Positions 17,928-29,224 of a stretch of 64,000 nt of DNA are shown here, piece by piece (the first letter of the stretch is position 1; each line of letters begins with the position of its first letter). Position numbers and translations under genes: made by a program. The notes under the pieces are model-generated. The model was not told the origin of the DNA and searched no databases. It saw only the letters and a program-made list of their open reading frames with translations. The stretch comes from Acetobacter malorum (GTDB lineage: Bacteria; Pseudomonadota; Alphaproteobacteria; Acetobacterales; Acetobacteraceae): contig NZ_LHZC01000056.1 of the NCBI RefSeq assembly GCF_001580615.1, positions 248,001-312,000 on the forward strand. Reading direction: 5' to 3'.

Positions 17928-19208
17928 TCAGCCCGCTTTTGCAGGGATCTTGCTCATCGGGTTGTTGGGATGCTCATTCCATGTCTCAACACCCTCGACA
18001 GGCTGCGGCACCATCGTGATGCAGTCATCCACCGGGCAGACATGCGCGCAGAGGTTACAGCCCACACATTCCTCATCAATGACGTCATAATGGCGCTCGC
18101 CATTCAGCAGCGTCTTTGAAATGGCCTGATGGGACGTATCCTCACACGCAATGTAGCAAAGGCCACATTTGATGCAGGCATCCTGATTGATCGACGCAAG
18201 CGTCTTAAATTTGAGATTAAGCTGGTTCCAGTTGACGAAATTCGGAATCGCACGCCCCGTCACATCCGCGATCGTCTCGAAGCCCTTCTCGTCCATCCAG
18301 TTGGACAGGCCATCGATCATGTCCTCCACAATCCGGAAGCCATAATGCATCGCAGCCGTACAGACCTGAAGCGACGTCGCCCCCATGACCAGGAATTCGG
18401 CCGCATCCCGCCAGTTCGAAATTCCTCCGATCCCCGAAATTGGCAGAACGGATGTATCAGGCGTCCGGGCGATCTCTCCCAGCATCCGGAGGGCAATCGG
18501 CTTCACCGCAGGCCCGCAATAGCCCCCATGTGTGCCCCGCCCGTCCACGACCGGCATGGGCGCCATCGCATCCAGATCGACCCCCACCACGGACTGGATG
18601 GTATTGATCAGCGAAACCGCATCAGCCCCACCGCGCAGGGCCGCCCGGGCCGGATTGAGGATATTCGTGATATTCGGGGTTAGTTTCACGATCACCGGCA
18701 TCCGTGTGTACTGCTTGCACCACCGCGTCACCATTTCCACGTATTCCGGAACCTGCCCGACTGCGGACCCCATGTTCCGCTCGGACATGCCATGCGGACA
18801 GCCGAAGTTCAGTTCGATGCCATCCGCTCCCGTCTCCTCGACAAGCGGAAGGATACGCTTCCAGCTTTCCTCCACACACGGCACCATGATGCTGACGATG
18901 ATGGCCCTGTCCGGATAGTCCTTCTTGACGGACTTGATCTCCGCCAGGTTGACCGCCAGCGGACGATCCGTGATGAGCTCGATATTGTTGAGCCCGGCCA
19001 TGCGCTGTCCGTTATAGCGAGTGGCTCCGTAACGGCTGCTGACATTCACGACCGGCGGATCTTCGCCCAGCGTCTTCCACACCACGCCGCCCCAGCCGGC
19101 TTCCAGCGCCCGCCGGACATTGTATTCCTTGTCAGTCGGCGGCGCCGACGCCAGCCAGAACGGGTTGGGAGAACGAATACCAGCGATATTGATACTTAAA
19201 TCGGCCAT
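17928..19208 (-). CDS. preA: NAD-dependent dihydropyrimidine dehydrogenase subunit PreA
   Basis: A 426-residue subunit that carries the FMN-containing dihydroorotate-dehydrogenase-like barrel reducing uracil and thymine to 5,6-dihydropyrimidines. The N terminus (MADLSINIAGIRSPNPFWLA, then SAPPTDKEYNVRRA) and GADGIELNFGCPHGMSER are characteristic. The C terminus has two ferredoxin-type 4Fe-4S motifs, CIKCGLCYIAC and CVGCNLCAHVC, which take electrons from PreT. Length matches E. coli PreA. The gene starts three bases after the preT stop, so the two subunits are translated together. Confidence 0.96.
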   Translation of the reverse strand: MADLSINIAGIRSPNPFWLASAPPTDKEYNVRRALEAGWGGVVWKTLGEDPPVVNVSSRYGATRYNGQRMAGLNNIELITDRPLAVNLAEIKSVKKDYPDRAIIVSIMVPCVEESWKRILPLVEETGADGIELNFGCPHGMSERNMGSAVGQVPEYVEMVTRWCKQYTRMPVIVKLTPNITNILNPARAALRGGADAVSLINTIQSVVGVDLDAMAPMPVVDGRGTHGGYCGPAVKPIALRMLGEIARTPDTSVLPISGIGGISNWRDAAEFLVMGATSLQVCTAAMHYGFRIVEDMIDGLSNWMDEKGFETIADVTGRAIPNFVNWNQLNLKFKTLASINQDACIKCGLCYIACEDTSHQAISKTLLNGERHYDVIDEECVGCNLCAHVCPVDDCITMVPQPVEGVETWNEHPNNPMSKIPAKAG

Positions 19209-19211
19209 GTT

Positions 19212-20555
19212 TCAGTTCCCCGCCTTCATCAGATCCGCCGTGATGGCTTCAGCAGCATTGCGACCATCACGGACAGCCGCCACAGTCAGATCCTCGCCCG
19301 CCGTGCAATCTCCGCCGGCATACACGCCCGTCATGGTTGTCCGCCCCTCGGCATCCACTCTGATGCGGCCCCCCTCGATAACGATTTCGTCCTCCGCCAG
19401 AGGGTCCGGCAGGAACAGCTGTCCCACCGCCTTGAGAACCATGTCCGCCTCAAGCGTGTATTCCCCCTGATCGTAAACAGGGCGCCCGTCTTTCGTGAGA
19501 CCACGGGCGAAGGTGACGGACGCAACCCCGTCCTCCGACCCGTCGATCCGCACGGGAGCCGACCAGTACCGGATCGTAACGTCGTTCGTCTGCGCCCATT
19601 CCTGCTCGACCGTCGTCGCAGACATGTTTTCCGCAGCCCGGCGATAGACCAGCGTGACCTCTTCCGCCCCCAGGCGCTTCGCCTGAACGGCAGCATCAAT
19701 AGCCGTGTTCCCACCCCCAATCACAACCACACGCCGCCCGACGGGAACATCCGATTTTGTCGGAGAGACCCGCAGATCCTCGATGAACTCCACGGCATTG
19801 CGCACGCCCGGAAAATACTCCCCGGTAATCCCCAGCGCCCTGACGCCGGCATGGCCTATCCCGAGGAACACGGCGTCATACTGCGCCCTGAGAGACGCCA
19901 GCGTGATATCCCGGCCAAGCACCATCTCGTTCTCGACCGTGATCCCCCCGATGGACAGGACGAATGCCACTTCCTTCTGCGCGAACTCATCCGCCAGCTT
20001 GTAAGCGGCAACACCATACTCGTTCAGACCACCCCCCTTGGGCCGCGCGTCGAAGACGACAACGTCATGCCCCTGCATGGCCAGCCGGTGCGCACAGGCC
20101 AGCCCCGCCGGTCCTGCCCCCACGACAGCAATCCGCTTCCCCGTCAGGGGCGCCCGGCTGAACGGCTGTTCACCCGTCCCCATCTGCCAGTCCGTGGCAT
20201 GGCGCTGAAGTGTCCCGATCTGGATAGGCCGGTCCTCCTGCGAATTACGGACACATTTGCCTTCACAAAGGATTTCCGTCGGACAGACCCGCGCACAGGA
20301 TCCGCCGAAAATGTTCGATTCCAGAATCGTCCGTGCCGATCCCGTAATATTCCCTGTCGAGATCTTCTTGATGAAGCCCGGAATATCAATTCCGGTCGGA
20401 CACGCCTCAACACAGGGGGCGTCGTAACAGAAGAAACACCGATCAGATTCGATGGTGGCCTGCCCTTCCGTCAGAGGCGGATGAGCATCTGAAAAGTTCC
20501 GGGCAAGTATGTCCGGGGGCAGGCGATCTGCGGCGATATTCGGAGTCTGATTCAT
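19212..20555 (-). CDS. preT: NAD-dependent dihydropyrimidine dehydrogenase subunit PreT
   Basis: A 447-residue glutamate-synthase-small-subunit-like flavoprotein that oxidises NADH and passes electrons to PreA. The N-terminal half has two Cys clusters for Fe-S centres (CFFCYDAPCVEACPTGI and GGSCARVCPTEILCEGKC). A FAD fold follows (GAGPAGLACAHRLA), then an NAD(P) fold (GGGNTAIDAAVQAKRLGAEE), and a final FAD segment (GVYAGGDCTAGEDLTV). ATG 20555 (MNQTPNIAAD) is preferred; the frame could also be opened by TTG 20570. A RutR-box-like operator lies about 73 bases upstream. It heads the leftward operon preT-preA-hydrolase-permease. Confidence 0.95.
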   Translation of the reverse strand: MNQTPNIAADRLPPDILARNFSDAHPPLTEGQATIESDRCFFCYDAPCVEACPTGIDIPGFIKKISTGNITGSARTILESNIFGGSCARVCPTEILCEGKCVRNSQEDRPIQIGTLQRHATDWQMGTGEQPFSRAPLTGKRIAVVGAGPAGLACAHRLAMQGHDVVVFDARPKGGGLNEYGVAAYKLADEFAQKEVAFVLSIGGITVENEMVLGRDITLASLRAQYDAVFLGIGHAGVRALGITGEYFPGVRNAVEFIEDLRVSPTKSDVPVGRRVVVIGGGNTAIDAAVQAKRLGAEEVTLVYRRAAENMSATTVEQEWAQTNDVTIRYWSAPVRIDGSEDGVASVTFARGLTKDGRPVYDQGEYTLEADMVLKAVGQLFLPDPLAEDEIVIEGGRIRVDAEGRTTMTGVYAGGDCTAGEDLTVAAVRDGRNAAEAITADLMKAGN

Positions 20556-20593
20556 GAAGAAAACTCTCAATCATGTGCATTTCGTAACACACC

Positions 20594-20607
20594 ATGACTG
20601 AAGTCAT
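20594..20607. promoter_or_regulatory. Short perfect palindrome upstream of preT
   Basis: ATGACTGAAGTCAT is a perfect six-base-arm palindrome with a two-base centre, 39 bases before the preT start. Its TGACT/AGTCA half-sites resemble those of the RutR-like boxes but are spaced two bases closer. It may be a second regulatory site or chance. Confidence 0.35.
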
Positions 20608-20627
20608 ACCGATTCCGCAACGTAAAC

Positions 20628-20643
20628 TTGACCATGCGGTCAG
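20628..20643. promoter_or_regulatory. RutR-type operator in the preT promoter region
   Basis: TTGACCATGCGGTCAG matches the published E. coli RutR consensus TTGACCANNTGGTCAA at all fixed positions except two (C for T and G for the final A). It sits 73 bases upstream of preT and 70 bases past the stop of the tetR gene, which itself encodes a RutR-like protein. RutR is released from DNA by uracil or thymine in E. coli, so derepression of the degradation operon by pyrimidines is the natural prediction. Confidence 0.72.
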
Positions 20644-20712
20644 AAAATTACATCCTCACTCAAGCAACAATCATTCCCCAATCACCAGAAGGGAGCAATT
20701 TCCTTGCTGAAA

Positions 20713-22903
<2,191 letters not shown>

Positions 22904-22914
22904 CTTACGTCAGA

Positions 22915-22941
22915 CCCGGATCAGGGCTCTCCTGATCCGGG
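22915..22941 (+). terminator. Perfect 11-bp hairpin after dihydropyrimidinase gene
   Basis: CCCGGATCAGG (22915-22925) and CCTGATCCGGG (22931-22941) form a perfect stem with a five-base loop, 11 bases after the stop codon. There is no T tract immediately after it on this strand, so it may act as a weak or factor-assisted terminator and mRNA stabiliser. Confidence 0.65.
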
Positions 22942-23207
22942 AACGGAAAAACGCCAGATGCTCAACCGGGATTGTGAGCAATGGAGGGGAGCGGACAGGT
23001 ATCACCCTACCGTGACAATACCCTGCTATGAGCCCAATCTACGCTGGAGTTTCACTCTCGTCTGCATTCTATATTCTATCCACATCCCGCGCATGGATCC
23101 GCCTCATTCCAGAAAAGGAAGCATTTGGGATCTTCCTTGAGAGAGATCTGGCTGCAATGCTTGTCTTTATGACGAAAAGTAAGAGCGCCATGCATCACCC
23201 CGATGCT

Positions 23208-23275
23208 GGCGTTCTTGGTAAGTTCTTAGTGTAGAATTCATTGGTTGCGGGGGCACACAACCAAAGAAAATTGCA
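23208..23275. repeat. Direct repeat, copy B (right flank of pyrimidine module)
   Basis: This 68-base stretch is the partner of 11911-11979 in the same orientation. It contains TTGGTTGCGGGGG, ACACAACCA and AAGAAAATTGCA. Together the copies enclose IS5 debris and the complete pyrimidine module, about 11.3 kb from repeat to repeat. Confidence 0.65.
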
Positions 23276-23669
23276 GCTTATGAGCGGAATCATCGAACGT
23301 TTAACAGAAAATATAACTCACTGAAAAATAAAGAATATTTTTCTTACATTTGTTTGGATTTTCAGAATCTCTGCTCTTGAAGAATTGGATGAGCATCCAC
23401 CCCATCAGTTCCGCCCTTCGAGAAGCGCAATCCCACAGACAGGGATGGGACGGATTTTCACGTGATTTAGCTACAGGCAGTTCTCCAAAATTGGATACGG
23501 CCCAATCGCTTCCTTAACAGCCTAGACTGTGATCGCAAATATTCACATATTCCGCAGCAAGACCTCAAGGCATTGTGCATGCTGAAGAGTTCGGATTCAG
23601 CCTTATAACGCAAACATTTCACTATGTATTAAAGTGTTATTTCTTATCTGATTTAATTAATTGCGGTTC

Positions 23670-23690
23670 ATATATCATTATACGATATAT
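23670..23690. promoter_or_regulatory. Inverted repeat upstream of TonB receptor 23758
   Basis: ATATATC (23670-23676) and GATATAT (23684-23690) are perfect arms separated by seven bases, 67 bases before the receptor gene. It is AT-rich, so it could be a promoter region by composition alone. It could also be an operator for the adjacent IclR protein. Confidence 0.3.
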
Positions 23691-23757
23691 AGTGTCACAT
23701 TCGTGTTTGAAAAATAAATCACACCATGCAGTATATTGATTATATCAACCGTTTGTT

Positions 23758-26241
23758 ATGGTGGTTTATGGCATGGCGATAAAAGCTTATGTGCCGGTTG
23801 CAGGCACTTTTCTGATTACTTCCCTGACGACGAACGCGCTCTGCGCGGCAACGCCGCAGGGGAAAGAGACTCTGCGCCATTCACCGAGCCAGAAAACAGC
23901 AGCCCCGACGCAGAGCACGAAAACGGTTCGGCAAACGGAAAACCCCGCCTCACCCGTTAATGAACAGGTCGTAGTAACCGGAACGCATTCAACCGGCGTA
24001 AAGGCACGCCAGAGCATCAGCCCGATCGACATCATCACCGCAACGCAGCTTCAGCGATCAGGAGCTATGAATGTCGCGGACGCGTTAGCACGCCTAAATC
24101 CGTCAATCACGATTTCCGCTCAAGGGCGTGATACCGAAGCCCTAACCTCGCAAATCCGCTTGCGCGGGCTTAGTCCCAATCAGACTCTGGTGCTGATCGA
24201 CGGCGCGCGCCGCCATTCCACAGCGAACATGATCATCTATCCTGGGCCTCAGCAAGGATCTACACCTGTTGATCTAAACATGATCCCCGCGTCAGCCATT
24301 GATCATATCGAAATTTTGCGTGACGGGGCGGCGGCGATGTATGGCGCCGACGCTATAGCCGGTGTCGTGAACATCATCCTGAAAAAAAAGAACCATGGCA
24401 TGCAGATCGCAACTCAGACGGGTGCGAATGCCTATGACGGCAGCGGCTGGAATATCCAGCAGAACATTAATTCCGGCTTCAAGATCGGATCATCCGGATT
24501 TTTTAATATCAGCGGCCAATATTATCATACCGACCATGCGGCAGCAGCCAACACCGATGTCCGTACTGGCACCCATAACAATCCCTTCCTCAGTTCACCG
24601 GAGGAAACACGCGGATCGCTACTGGCGAATTTCGGATACGATATCAACGATACGCTCGGGTTCTTCGGCAACATCACGTATGCCCATCGTCATGCCGAAT
24701 CTTATCAGTATCTGCGGGTACCCAGCACCTTACCCGCTATCTATCCCTACGGCTTCGTACCGTCTGAAACGATAGATGAAGACGATTACGCCGCTACTTT
24801 GGGGCTGAAAGGCCAATTGCCCTACGGGGTCAAATGGCGCCTCCGCACCACTTACGGCGCAGACCAAAACCGTATGAGCATGAAAAATACAGCAAACTTA
24901 GGATATTATGCTCAATTTGGAACGACGCCGACGGATTTCTTGGTCGGGAACTATCGTAATTCTCAATGGACCAACGATCTGGATTTTTCGAAAAAGCTGC
25001 ATGTTCTCAATAGGCCTATCGAACTCTACTGGGGTGGCGAGTACAGGCTGGATATGTACCGCCTGAGTCCGGGAGAGCCATTATCCTATTCTTATGGTGG
25101 CTCGAACGGTCAGCCAGGGCTGATGCCACAAAATGCCGGGAACTGGAGCAGAGATGTCTGGGCCGGGTATATTGATATAGACACTCATCCAGTCAAAAAG
25201 CTGGACGTAGATATCGCTGGCCGGTTCGAGCACTATACCGATTTTGGTGATACCGAAAGCGGTAAGATCGCAGCTCGCTACGATTTTACATCCCGTTTCG
25301 GCATACGCGCCACAATCAGTAACGGGTTCCGCGCGCCCACGCTGGCCGAGGAACATTTTAGCACTCTGGGTATATCGCCGTCAGGTGCCTCTGCCCTTTT
25401 GCCGGCCAATTCCGCATCAGCAAAGCTGCTAGGCGGCTCACCACTCAAGCCCGAACGCTCCACAAACGCCAGCGGCGGCTTTTATGTCGAACCGATCAAA
25501 GGCTTGCATGTCACGGCGGATGTCTACCAGATCAATCTGCGCGACCGGATCGTCGGTAGCGGCAATTATAATGGTCCGCTCGCCCTTCAGGCCATCAGCA
25601 TGATGGGAGCGGACGTGCCGACAGCGATTGGTGGAGGCGGCCTGAATACCAACAATGTCACGGGCAATTATTTTTCTAACGCCGCCAGCACCAGAACCCA
25701 GGGCGTAGACATCACTGCCGATTACCGCTTCGATTTTCACCAGAACGGTCTGCTAGACCTGAATCTTGGCATCGATCTTAACAGGACACGGCTGCACCAC
25801 CTGCGTATAGATAATAACGGCAATCCGCTTCTGAGCGCTCAGGGTATCAGCTATCTTACGACGGCCTCGCCACGCAGCAAAATCATCCTGACCGCACATT
25901 GGGAAATCGAAAAATGGGATGTCACCCTTCGCCAGACGCGTTGGGGGCAAACCACAACCATGCAAACCTATCAGGATCAGGCCCCGGCCTCAGTGCGATA
26001 TTCGAACAAGGTGTTTGAGCAGTTCGTCAATACACCACGCTGGACTACGGACATTGAGGTTGGATACCGCCCGCTCAAACGGCTGCGCGTAGCACTTGGA
26101 TCAAACAACATCTTTAACGTCCGCCCACGGCGTTTAACGCCTGAAACCACCATCTACGGCGTCGCATATTACGACAAAGCCTCGTCCCAGGTTCCCATGT
26201 TCGGCGGATATTATTATCTGAAAGGATCTTATGATTTCTGA
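23758..26241 (+). CDS. TonB-dependent outer-membrane receptor (amino acid/amine module)
   Basis: An 827-residue TonB-dependent receptor. The signal peptide (VPVAGTFLITSLTTNALCA) is followed by a polar linker, the TonB-box region (EQVVVTGTHSTG), and a plug with IRLRGLSPNQTLVLIDGARR and DHIEILRDGAAAMYGADAIAG. The barrel C-terminal stretch is YYLKGSYDF with terminal Phe. ATG 23758 lacks a clear ribosome binding site; ATG 23773 (MAIKAYVP) is an equally good start. It resembles the receptor at 36719-39172 far more than the other three in the window. The IclR regulator follows after 39 bases and the catabolic genes after that, so it is likely the outer-membrane gate for their substrate. Confidence 0.9.
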   Translation: MVVYGMAIKAYVPVAGTFLITSLTTNALCAATPQGKETLRHSPSQKTAAPTQSTKTVRQTENPASPVNEQVVVTGTHSTGVKARQSISPIDIITATQLQRSGAMNVADALARLNPSITISAQGRDTEALTSQIRLRGLSPNQTLVLIDGARRHSTANMIIYPGPQQGSTPVDLNMIPASAIDHIEILRDGAAAMYGADAIAGVVNIILKKKNHGMQIATQTGANAYDGSGWNIQQNINSGFKIGSSGFFNISGQYYHTDHAAAANTDVRTGTHNNPFLSSPEETRGSLLANFGYDINDTLGFFGNITYAHRHAESYQYLRVPSTLPAIYPYGFVPSETIDEDDYAATLGLKGQLPYGVKWRLRTTYGADQNRMSMKNTANLGYYAQFGTTPTDFLVGNYRNSQWTNDLDFSKKLHVLNRPIELYWGGEYRLDMYRLSPGEPLSYSYGGSNGQPGLMPQNAGNWSRDVWAGYIDIDTHPVKKLDVDIAGRFEHYTDFGDTESGKIAARYDFTSRFGIRATISNGFRAPTLAEEHFSTLGISPSGASALLPANSASAKLLGGSPLKPERSTNASGGFYVEPIKGLHVTADVYQINLRDRIVGSGNYNGPLALQAISMMGADVPTAIGGGGLNTNNVTGNYFSNAASTRTQGVDITADYRFDFHQNGLLDLNLGIDLNRTRLHHLRIDNNGNPLLSAQGISYLTTASPRSKIILTAHWEIEKWDVTLRQTRWGQTTTMQTYQDQAPASVRYSNKVFEQFVNTPRWTTDIEVGYRPLKRLRVALGSNNIFNVRPRRLTPETTIYGVAYYDKASSQVPMFGGYYYLKGSYDF

Positions 26242-26280
26242 AGTCATGAATATTCTGACAGCATATGAAATGGACAGAGC

Positions 26281-27054
26281 ATGACACGCGGCAGCTCGAC
26301 GCTACTAAAATCAATCAGAATTGTGGAATATCTTGCGGCAGAAAGCGAGCCGCGGGGGATTACGCAGATTACCGACGCGTTGAAGATTGAAAAAAGTGCT
26401 GTTCAGCGCATTCTTTATACGTTGAGCCAGGCCGGATACGTCGAACAGGATGATGGCAGCAGGAAATACAAGATGTCCCTTCTGCTGTGGTCGCTAGGCA
26501 GCAGGATCATCGCGCGCCACCCGGCTTTGCGGGTTGTCCATTCTATGATCCGGATGGCATCCCAGAAGACTGGCTATACCGTTATCGCGACCAAGCTATT
26601 GTATCCACATTTCATCTATCTGGAGAAGGTGGAGGGGCTAAAGGGCCATTTGCTGTCAATTTCTCTGGGAGAAACAATGCCACTGCTTAGAACGGCAGGC
26701 GGGCTGGCTATTGCCGCCTATCTGCCGCCTCAGGCTCTTGCATCCCTGCCGCGCGATCACCTGCCAATCGGTAGAGAGCCGGAAACACTGGAGAGCGCGA
26801 TCCGCGCGATCAGGAGGCGCGGCTACGCCACCACCGAAGGTGCAATCAGAACGAACGTCAATTCACTGGCCGTGCCGGTCTGGTGGCAGAGCACGGAGCC
26901 GTTCGGATCGATCATCTTCACGGCGGAGGACGGTGCGATGCCGCAGGATTCCTATGCCCCTCTGGCCGAGTATGCCCAGTATGTCGGTACAGAAATCACG
27001 AATGCCTTGGGTGGGGATAAATACCGCCGCGCGTGCCTCAACCAGTTCGGCTGA
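26281..27054 (+). CDS. IclR family transcriptional regulator
   Basis: A 257-residue IclR-type regulator of typical length. The N-terminal winged helix includes SIRIVEYLAAESEPRGITQI and SAVQRILYTLSQAGYVEQ. The effector domain follows from about residue 85 (GYTVIATKLLYPHFIYLEKV, GETMPLLRTAGGLAIAAYLP) and the end carries the usual RTNVNSLAVPV segment. It lies between the TonB receptor and the oxidoreductase/ABC transporter genes, all in one direction, and is the only regulator in this module. The inducer is presumably the imported compound or a breakdown product. Confidence 0.92.
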   Translation: MTRGSSTLLKSIRIVEYLAAESEPRGITQITDALKIEKSAVQRILYTLSQAGYVEQDDGSRKYKMSLLLWSLGSRIIARHPALRVVHSMIRMASQKTGYTVIATKLLYPHFIYLEKVEGLKGHLLSISLGETMPLLRTAGGLAIAAYLPPQALASLPRDHLPIGREPETLESAIRAIRRRGYATTEGAIRTNVNSLAVPVWWQSTEPFGSIIFTAEDGAMPQDSYAPLAEYAQYVGTEITNALGGDKYRRACLNQFG

Positions 27055-27082
27055 CCGTGAAGATGATGGAAGGACTGACGAT

Positions 27083-28468
27083 ATGACGAAGAATGCGGAT
27101 ATCACGCCCCGTCAGGACGCCCCGTGCAAATATTTCTCCGAGCGGGGAGAAAGTGCGATTGCCACCACGCCGATCGTTGTGGGCAGCCATTACGATATCA
27201 TCGTTATTGGTGCCGGAATCGTTGGCCTGTCAGCGGCCCTGGCGTTGGCAGAGCGCGGCGTCCGCGTACATGTGCTGGAGGCGCGGCATATCGGATGGGG
27301 CGCCTCCGGGCGGGCATGGGGGCAGGTCGCGGCGGCGGCGAAACATACGCCCAAGGAAATTGACGCCACCTTCCCTCCCGAACGCGCCTGGCGCATCAAC
27401 GAAACGATGGCACGCATTCCGGAAATCGTCTCAGAAACGGTAAGGCGCCACGACATTCAGTGCGAGATGCTGGAAAGTGGCAACCTGATCGCCGCGCACC
27501 GTCCCGGCAAAGAGCTTGGATTGCGCCGCCTTGCCGATGATCTGGCTCGTCGTGGTTACCCCGTGACGCTATTGGAAGACGCGGCCTGCACGACCGTGAC
27601 AGGCAGCCCACGCTATCGCGTGGCTTTGCAAGACAAGCGGGGTATCGCCCTCAATCCCCTGGCTTATACGCGCGGCCTGGCACGGGCCGTTCTGAACGCC
27701 GGCACCAGCATTTCTGAAAATACCACAGTCACTCAGCTGGAAAGAAACGCACAGGGCTGGATCGTGCAAACCGCCCAAGGTGCAATCCGCGCCGAAAGCG
27801 TCATTATCGCCACCAATGCCTTCACCTCCGACCGCCTGCACCCCGGAATCGGTAGCGAAATCTTTCCTGTCAGAGCCTATCAGGCGATCAGCCGTCCGCT
27901 GGACCCGCAAATACTAGCTGGCATCCTGCCGGAGAGGCAGACCCTGAATGATACGCGACGGCTCTTTTCCGGCATCCGCATCTGGCCCGACGGGCGGCTA
28001 CATGTTGGAGTTGACGGTCCGGAACGCTCCGGCGACGGACGCGCCTTCCTAACCGGGGCAAGCCGCCGCCTGCGTATGACGTATCCCCAGCTGAGCCCGG
28101 TCACGTGGCAGGAGGCATGGGGCGGCTGGGTCGACATGACGGCGGACAAATATCCCGTGCTGCACGATCTGGCACCTGGGCTGTGGTCTGCCGCCGGGCT
28201 GAGCGGGCGTGGCATCGGCGTCGGCACTGTGCTGGGCCGGGATCTGGCCCTCTGCGCTCTGGGTCAGGCACCCGATGCCGTTCATCCCATAACGGCGGTG
28301 ACGCCCCGATGGTACCATTTCGCTCACAGTAGCATCGTCCGACTGGCCACCGCCGCCTACAGGATCGAGGACGCCATCGCAGATTTCCGTTTCCATGCGA
28401 TGGGGCAGGAATTTTTTCTGAATCCTCCCCTAGATCGCGTGCAATCCACATCCATCACGAAAGGATAG
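27083..28468 (+). CDS. DAO-family FAD-dependent oxidoreductase (PuuB-like)
   Basis: A 461-residue flavoprotein of the D-amino-acid-oxidase/glycine-oxidase superfamily, closest in layout to gamma-glutamylputrescine oxidoreductases. The FAD fold is YDIIVIGAGIVGLSAALALA with the ribose-binding Glu in VHVLEA, near residues 38-72. ASGRAWGQV follows, and the C-terminal FAD contact region reads AAGLSGRGIGVGTVLGRDLA. ATG 27083 is chosen because GGAAGGA precedes it; the frame is open further upstream but overlaps the IclR gene. It would oxidise a C-N bond of an amine or amino acid, consistent with the amino-acid-type importer downstream. The exact substrate is unknown. Confidence 0.87.
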   Translation: MTKNADITPRQDAPCKYFSERGESAIATTPIVVGSHYDIIVIGAGIVGLSAALALAERGVRVHVLEARHIGWGASGRAWGQVAAAAKHTPKEIDATFPPERAWRINETMARIPEIVSETVRRHDIQCEMLESGNLIAAHRPGKELGLRRLADDLARRGYPVTLLEDAACTTVTGSPRYRVALQDKRGIALNPLAYTRGLARAVLNAGTSISENTTVTQLERNAQGWIVQTAQGAIRAESVIIATNAFTSDRLHPGIGSEIFPVRAYQAISRPLDPQILAGILPERQTLNDTRRLFSGIRIWPDGRLHVGVDGPERSGDGRAFLTGASRRLRMTYPQLSPVTWQEAWGGWVDMTADKYPVLHDLAPGLWSAAGLSGRGIGVGTVLGRDLALCALGQAPDAVHPITAVTPRWYHFAHSSIVRLATAAYRIEDAIADFRFHAMGQEFFLNPPLDRVQSTSITKG

Positions 28469-28471
28469 TCC

Positions 28472-29218
28472 ATGTACCCCATTATTACCTTTAATCCGTC
28501 AGAACACAGGGTCGAAGGGTTCCTGCCCTGGGTAGATGCCGAACATCCCTCTTTTTCTGAAAACAAATTTTTTAGCGGCGCTCTCTATTATGTGCGTAAC
28601 GACGATCATGACGTCTATACCGGCGAAGCACGTTTAAAGGCGTTTGATGCCACTATTGAGTGTTTTCCTGTAGATCTTCTGCTGATCGTAACGGCAGGCG
28701 AGATCAGACTTGAGGACGATGGGGGAACGCCTGCCCGCTTCCAGTCTGGGCAGGCGGTCGTGGTGCCTCGTAGTGCCCGTGTGCACTGGACGCAGACCGA
28801 AGGAACACGTGTCTTCTTCATGCATCATCGCCGCGATACCCCTGACGACCAGACGGCACCGCGCCCCCGCATCCTGCCTATTGATCCCGCTGGCGCTCTG
28901 GAACCCGCCTCCCCTCCGCCTGCAGACCTGATTCTAGGTGCGTCGCTGCCGGCCGTGGGACGCCGCACCCTCTATACCAGCACAGATGGCAAATTTACGG
29001 TTGGCTTGTGGGGGGCCGAGCCTTATCGACGCAGGCTGGCGGCCTTTGGCGATTATGAATTAATGCACTTCCTTGAGGGCCAGGTTACCCTGACCAACGC
29101 CATAGGAGAAAGCCAGACTTACGGGCCAGGTGAGACGCTGATCGTGAACCGGGCAATTTCCAATGCCTGGGAAAGCAACGCTTATATCAAGAAAATATAC
29201 TGCAAGATCTCAGTATGA
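28472..29218 (+). CDS. Cupin-domain (bicupin) protein
   Basis: A 248-residue protein with two beta-barrel halves. The first half holds VDLLLIVTAGEIRLEDDGG and FQSGQAVVVPRSARVHW; the second holds ELMHFLEGQVTLTNAIGE and YGPGETLIVNRAISNAWES. These are the G-x(5)-Gly-Asp/Pro-Gly-type strands of cupins. The usual His/Glu metal ligands are poorly conserved in both halves, so a ligand-binding or isomerase/stability role is as likely as dioxygenase activity. It starts three bases after the FAD oxidoreductase and precedes the solute-binding protein by six, so it is inside the operon. Function unassigned. Confidence 0.75.
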   Translation: MYPIITFNPSEHRVEGFLPWVDAEHPSFSENKFFSGALYYVRNDDHDVYTGEARLKAFDATIECFPVDLLLIVTAGEIRLEDDGGTPARFQSGQAVVVPRSARVHWTQTEGTRVFFMHHRRDTPDDQTAPRPRILPIDPAGALEPASPPPADLILGASLPAVGRRTLYTSTDGKFTVGLWGAEPYRRRLAAFGDYELMHFLEGQVTLTNAIGESQTYGPGETLIVNRAISNAWESNAYIKKIYCKISV

Positions 29219-29224
29219 AGCCAC

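Larger units (their letters stand above)
22942..23757. other. Gene-poor gap between the pyrimidine module and the next TonB receptor
   Basis: About 800 bases without a convincing gene. A 68-codon frame at 23028-23234 (MSPIYAGVSLSSAFYIL..., ending DAGVLGKFLV) is not recognised and runs into direct repeat B; it may be a decayed gene end. The right half (23276-23757) is AT-rich and must hold the promoter of the receptor at 23758, including the inverted repeat listed at 23670-23690. Confidence 0.45.

Noticed and set aside
26711-27082. N-terminal extension of the FAD oxidoreductase frame back to 26711
   Set aside because: It overlaps the IclR gene, has Arg/Ser-rich low-quality residues, and a good ribosome binding site supports ATG 27083.
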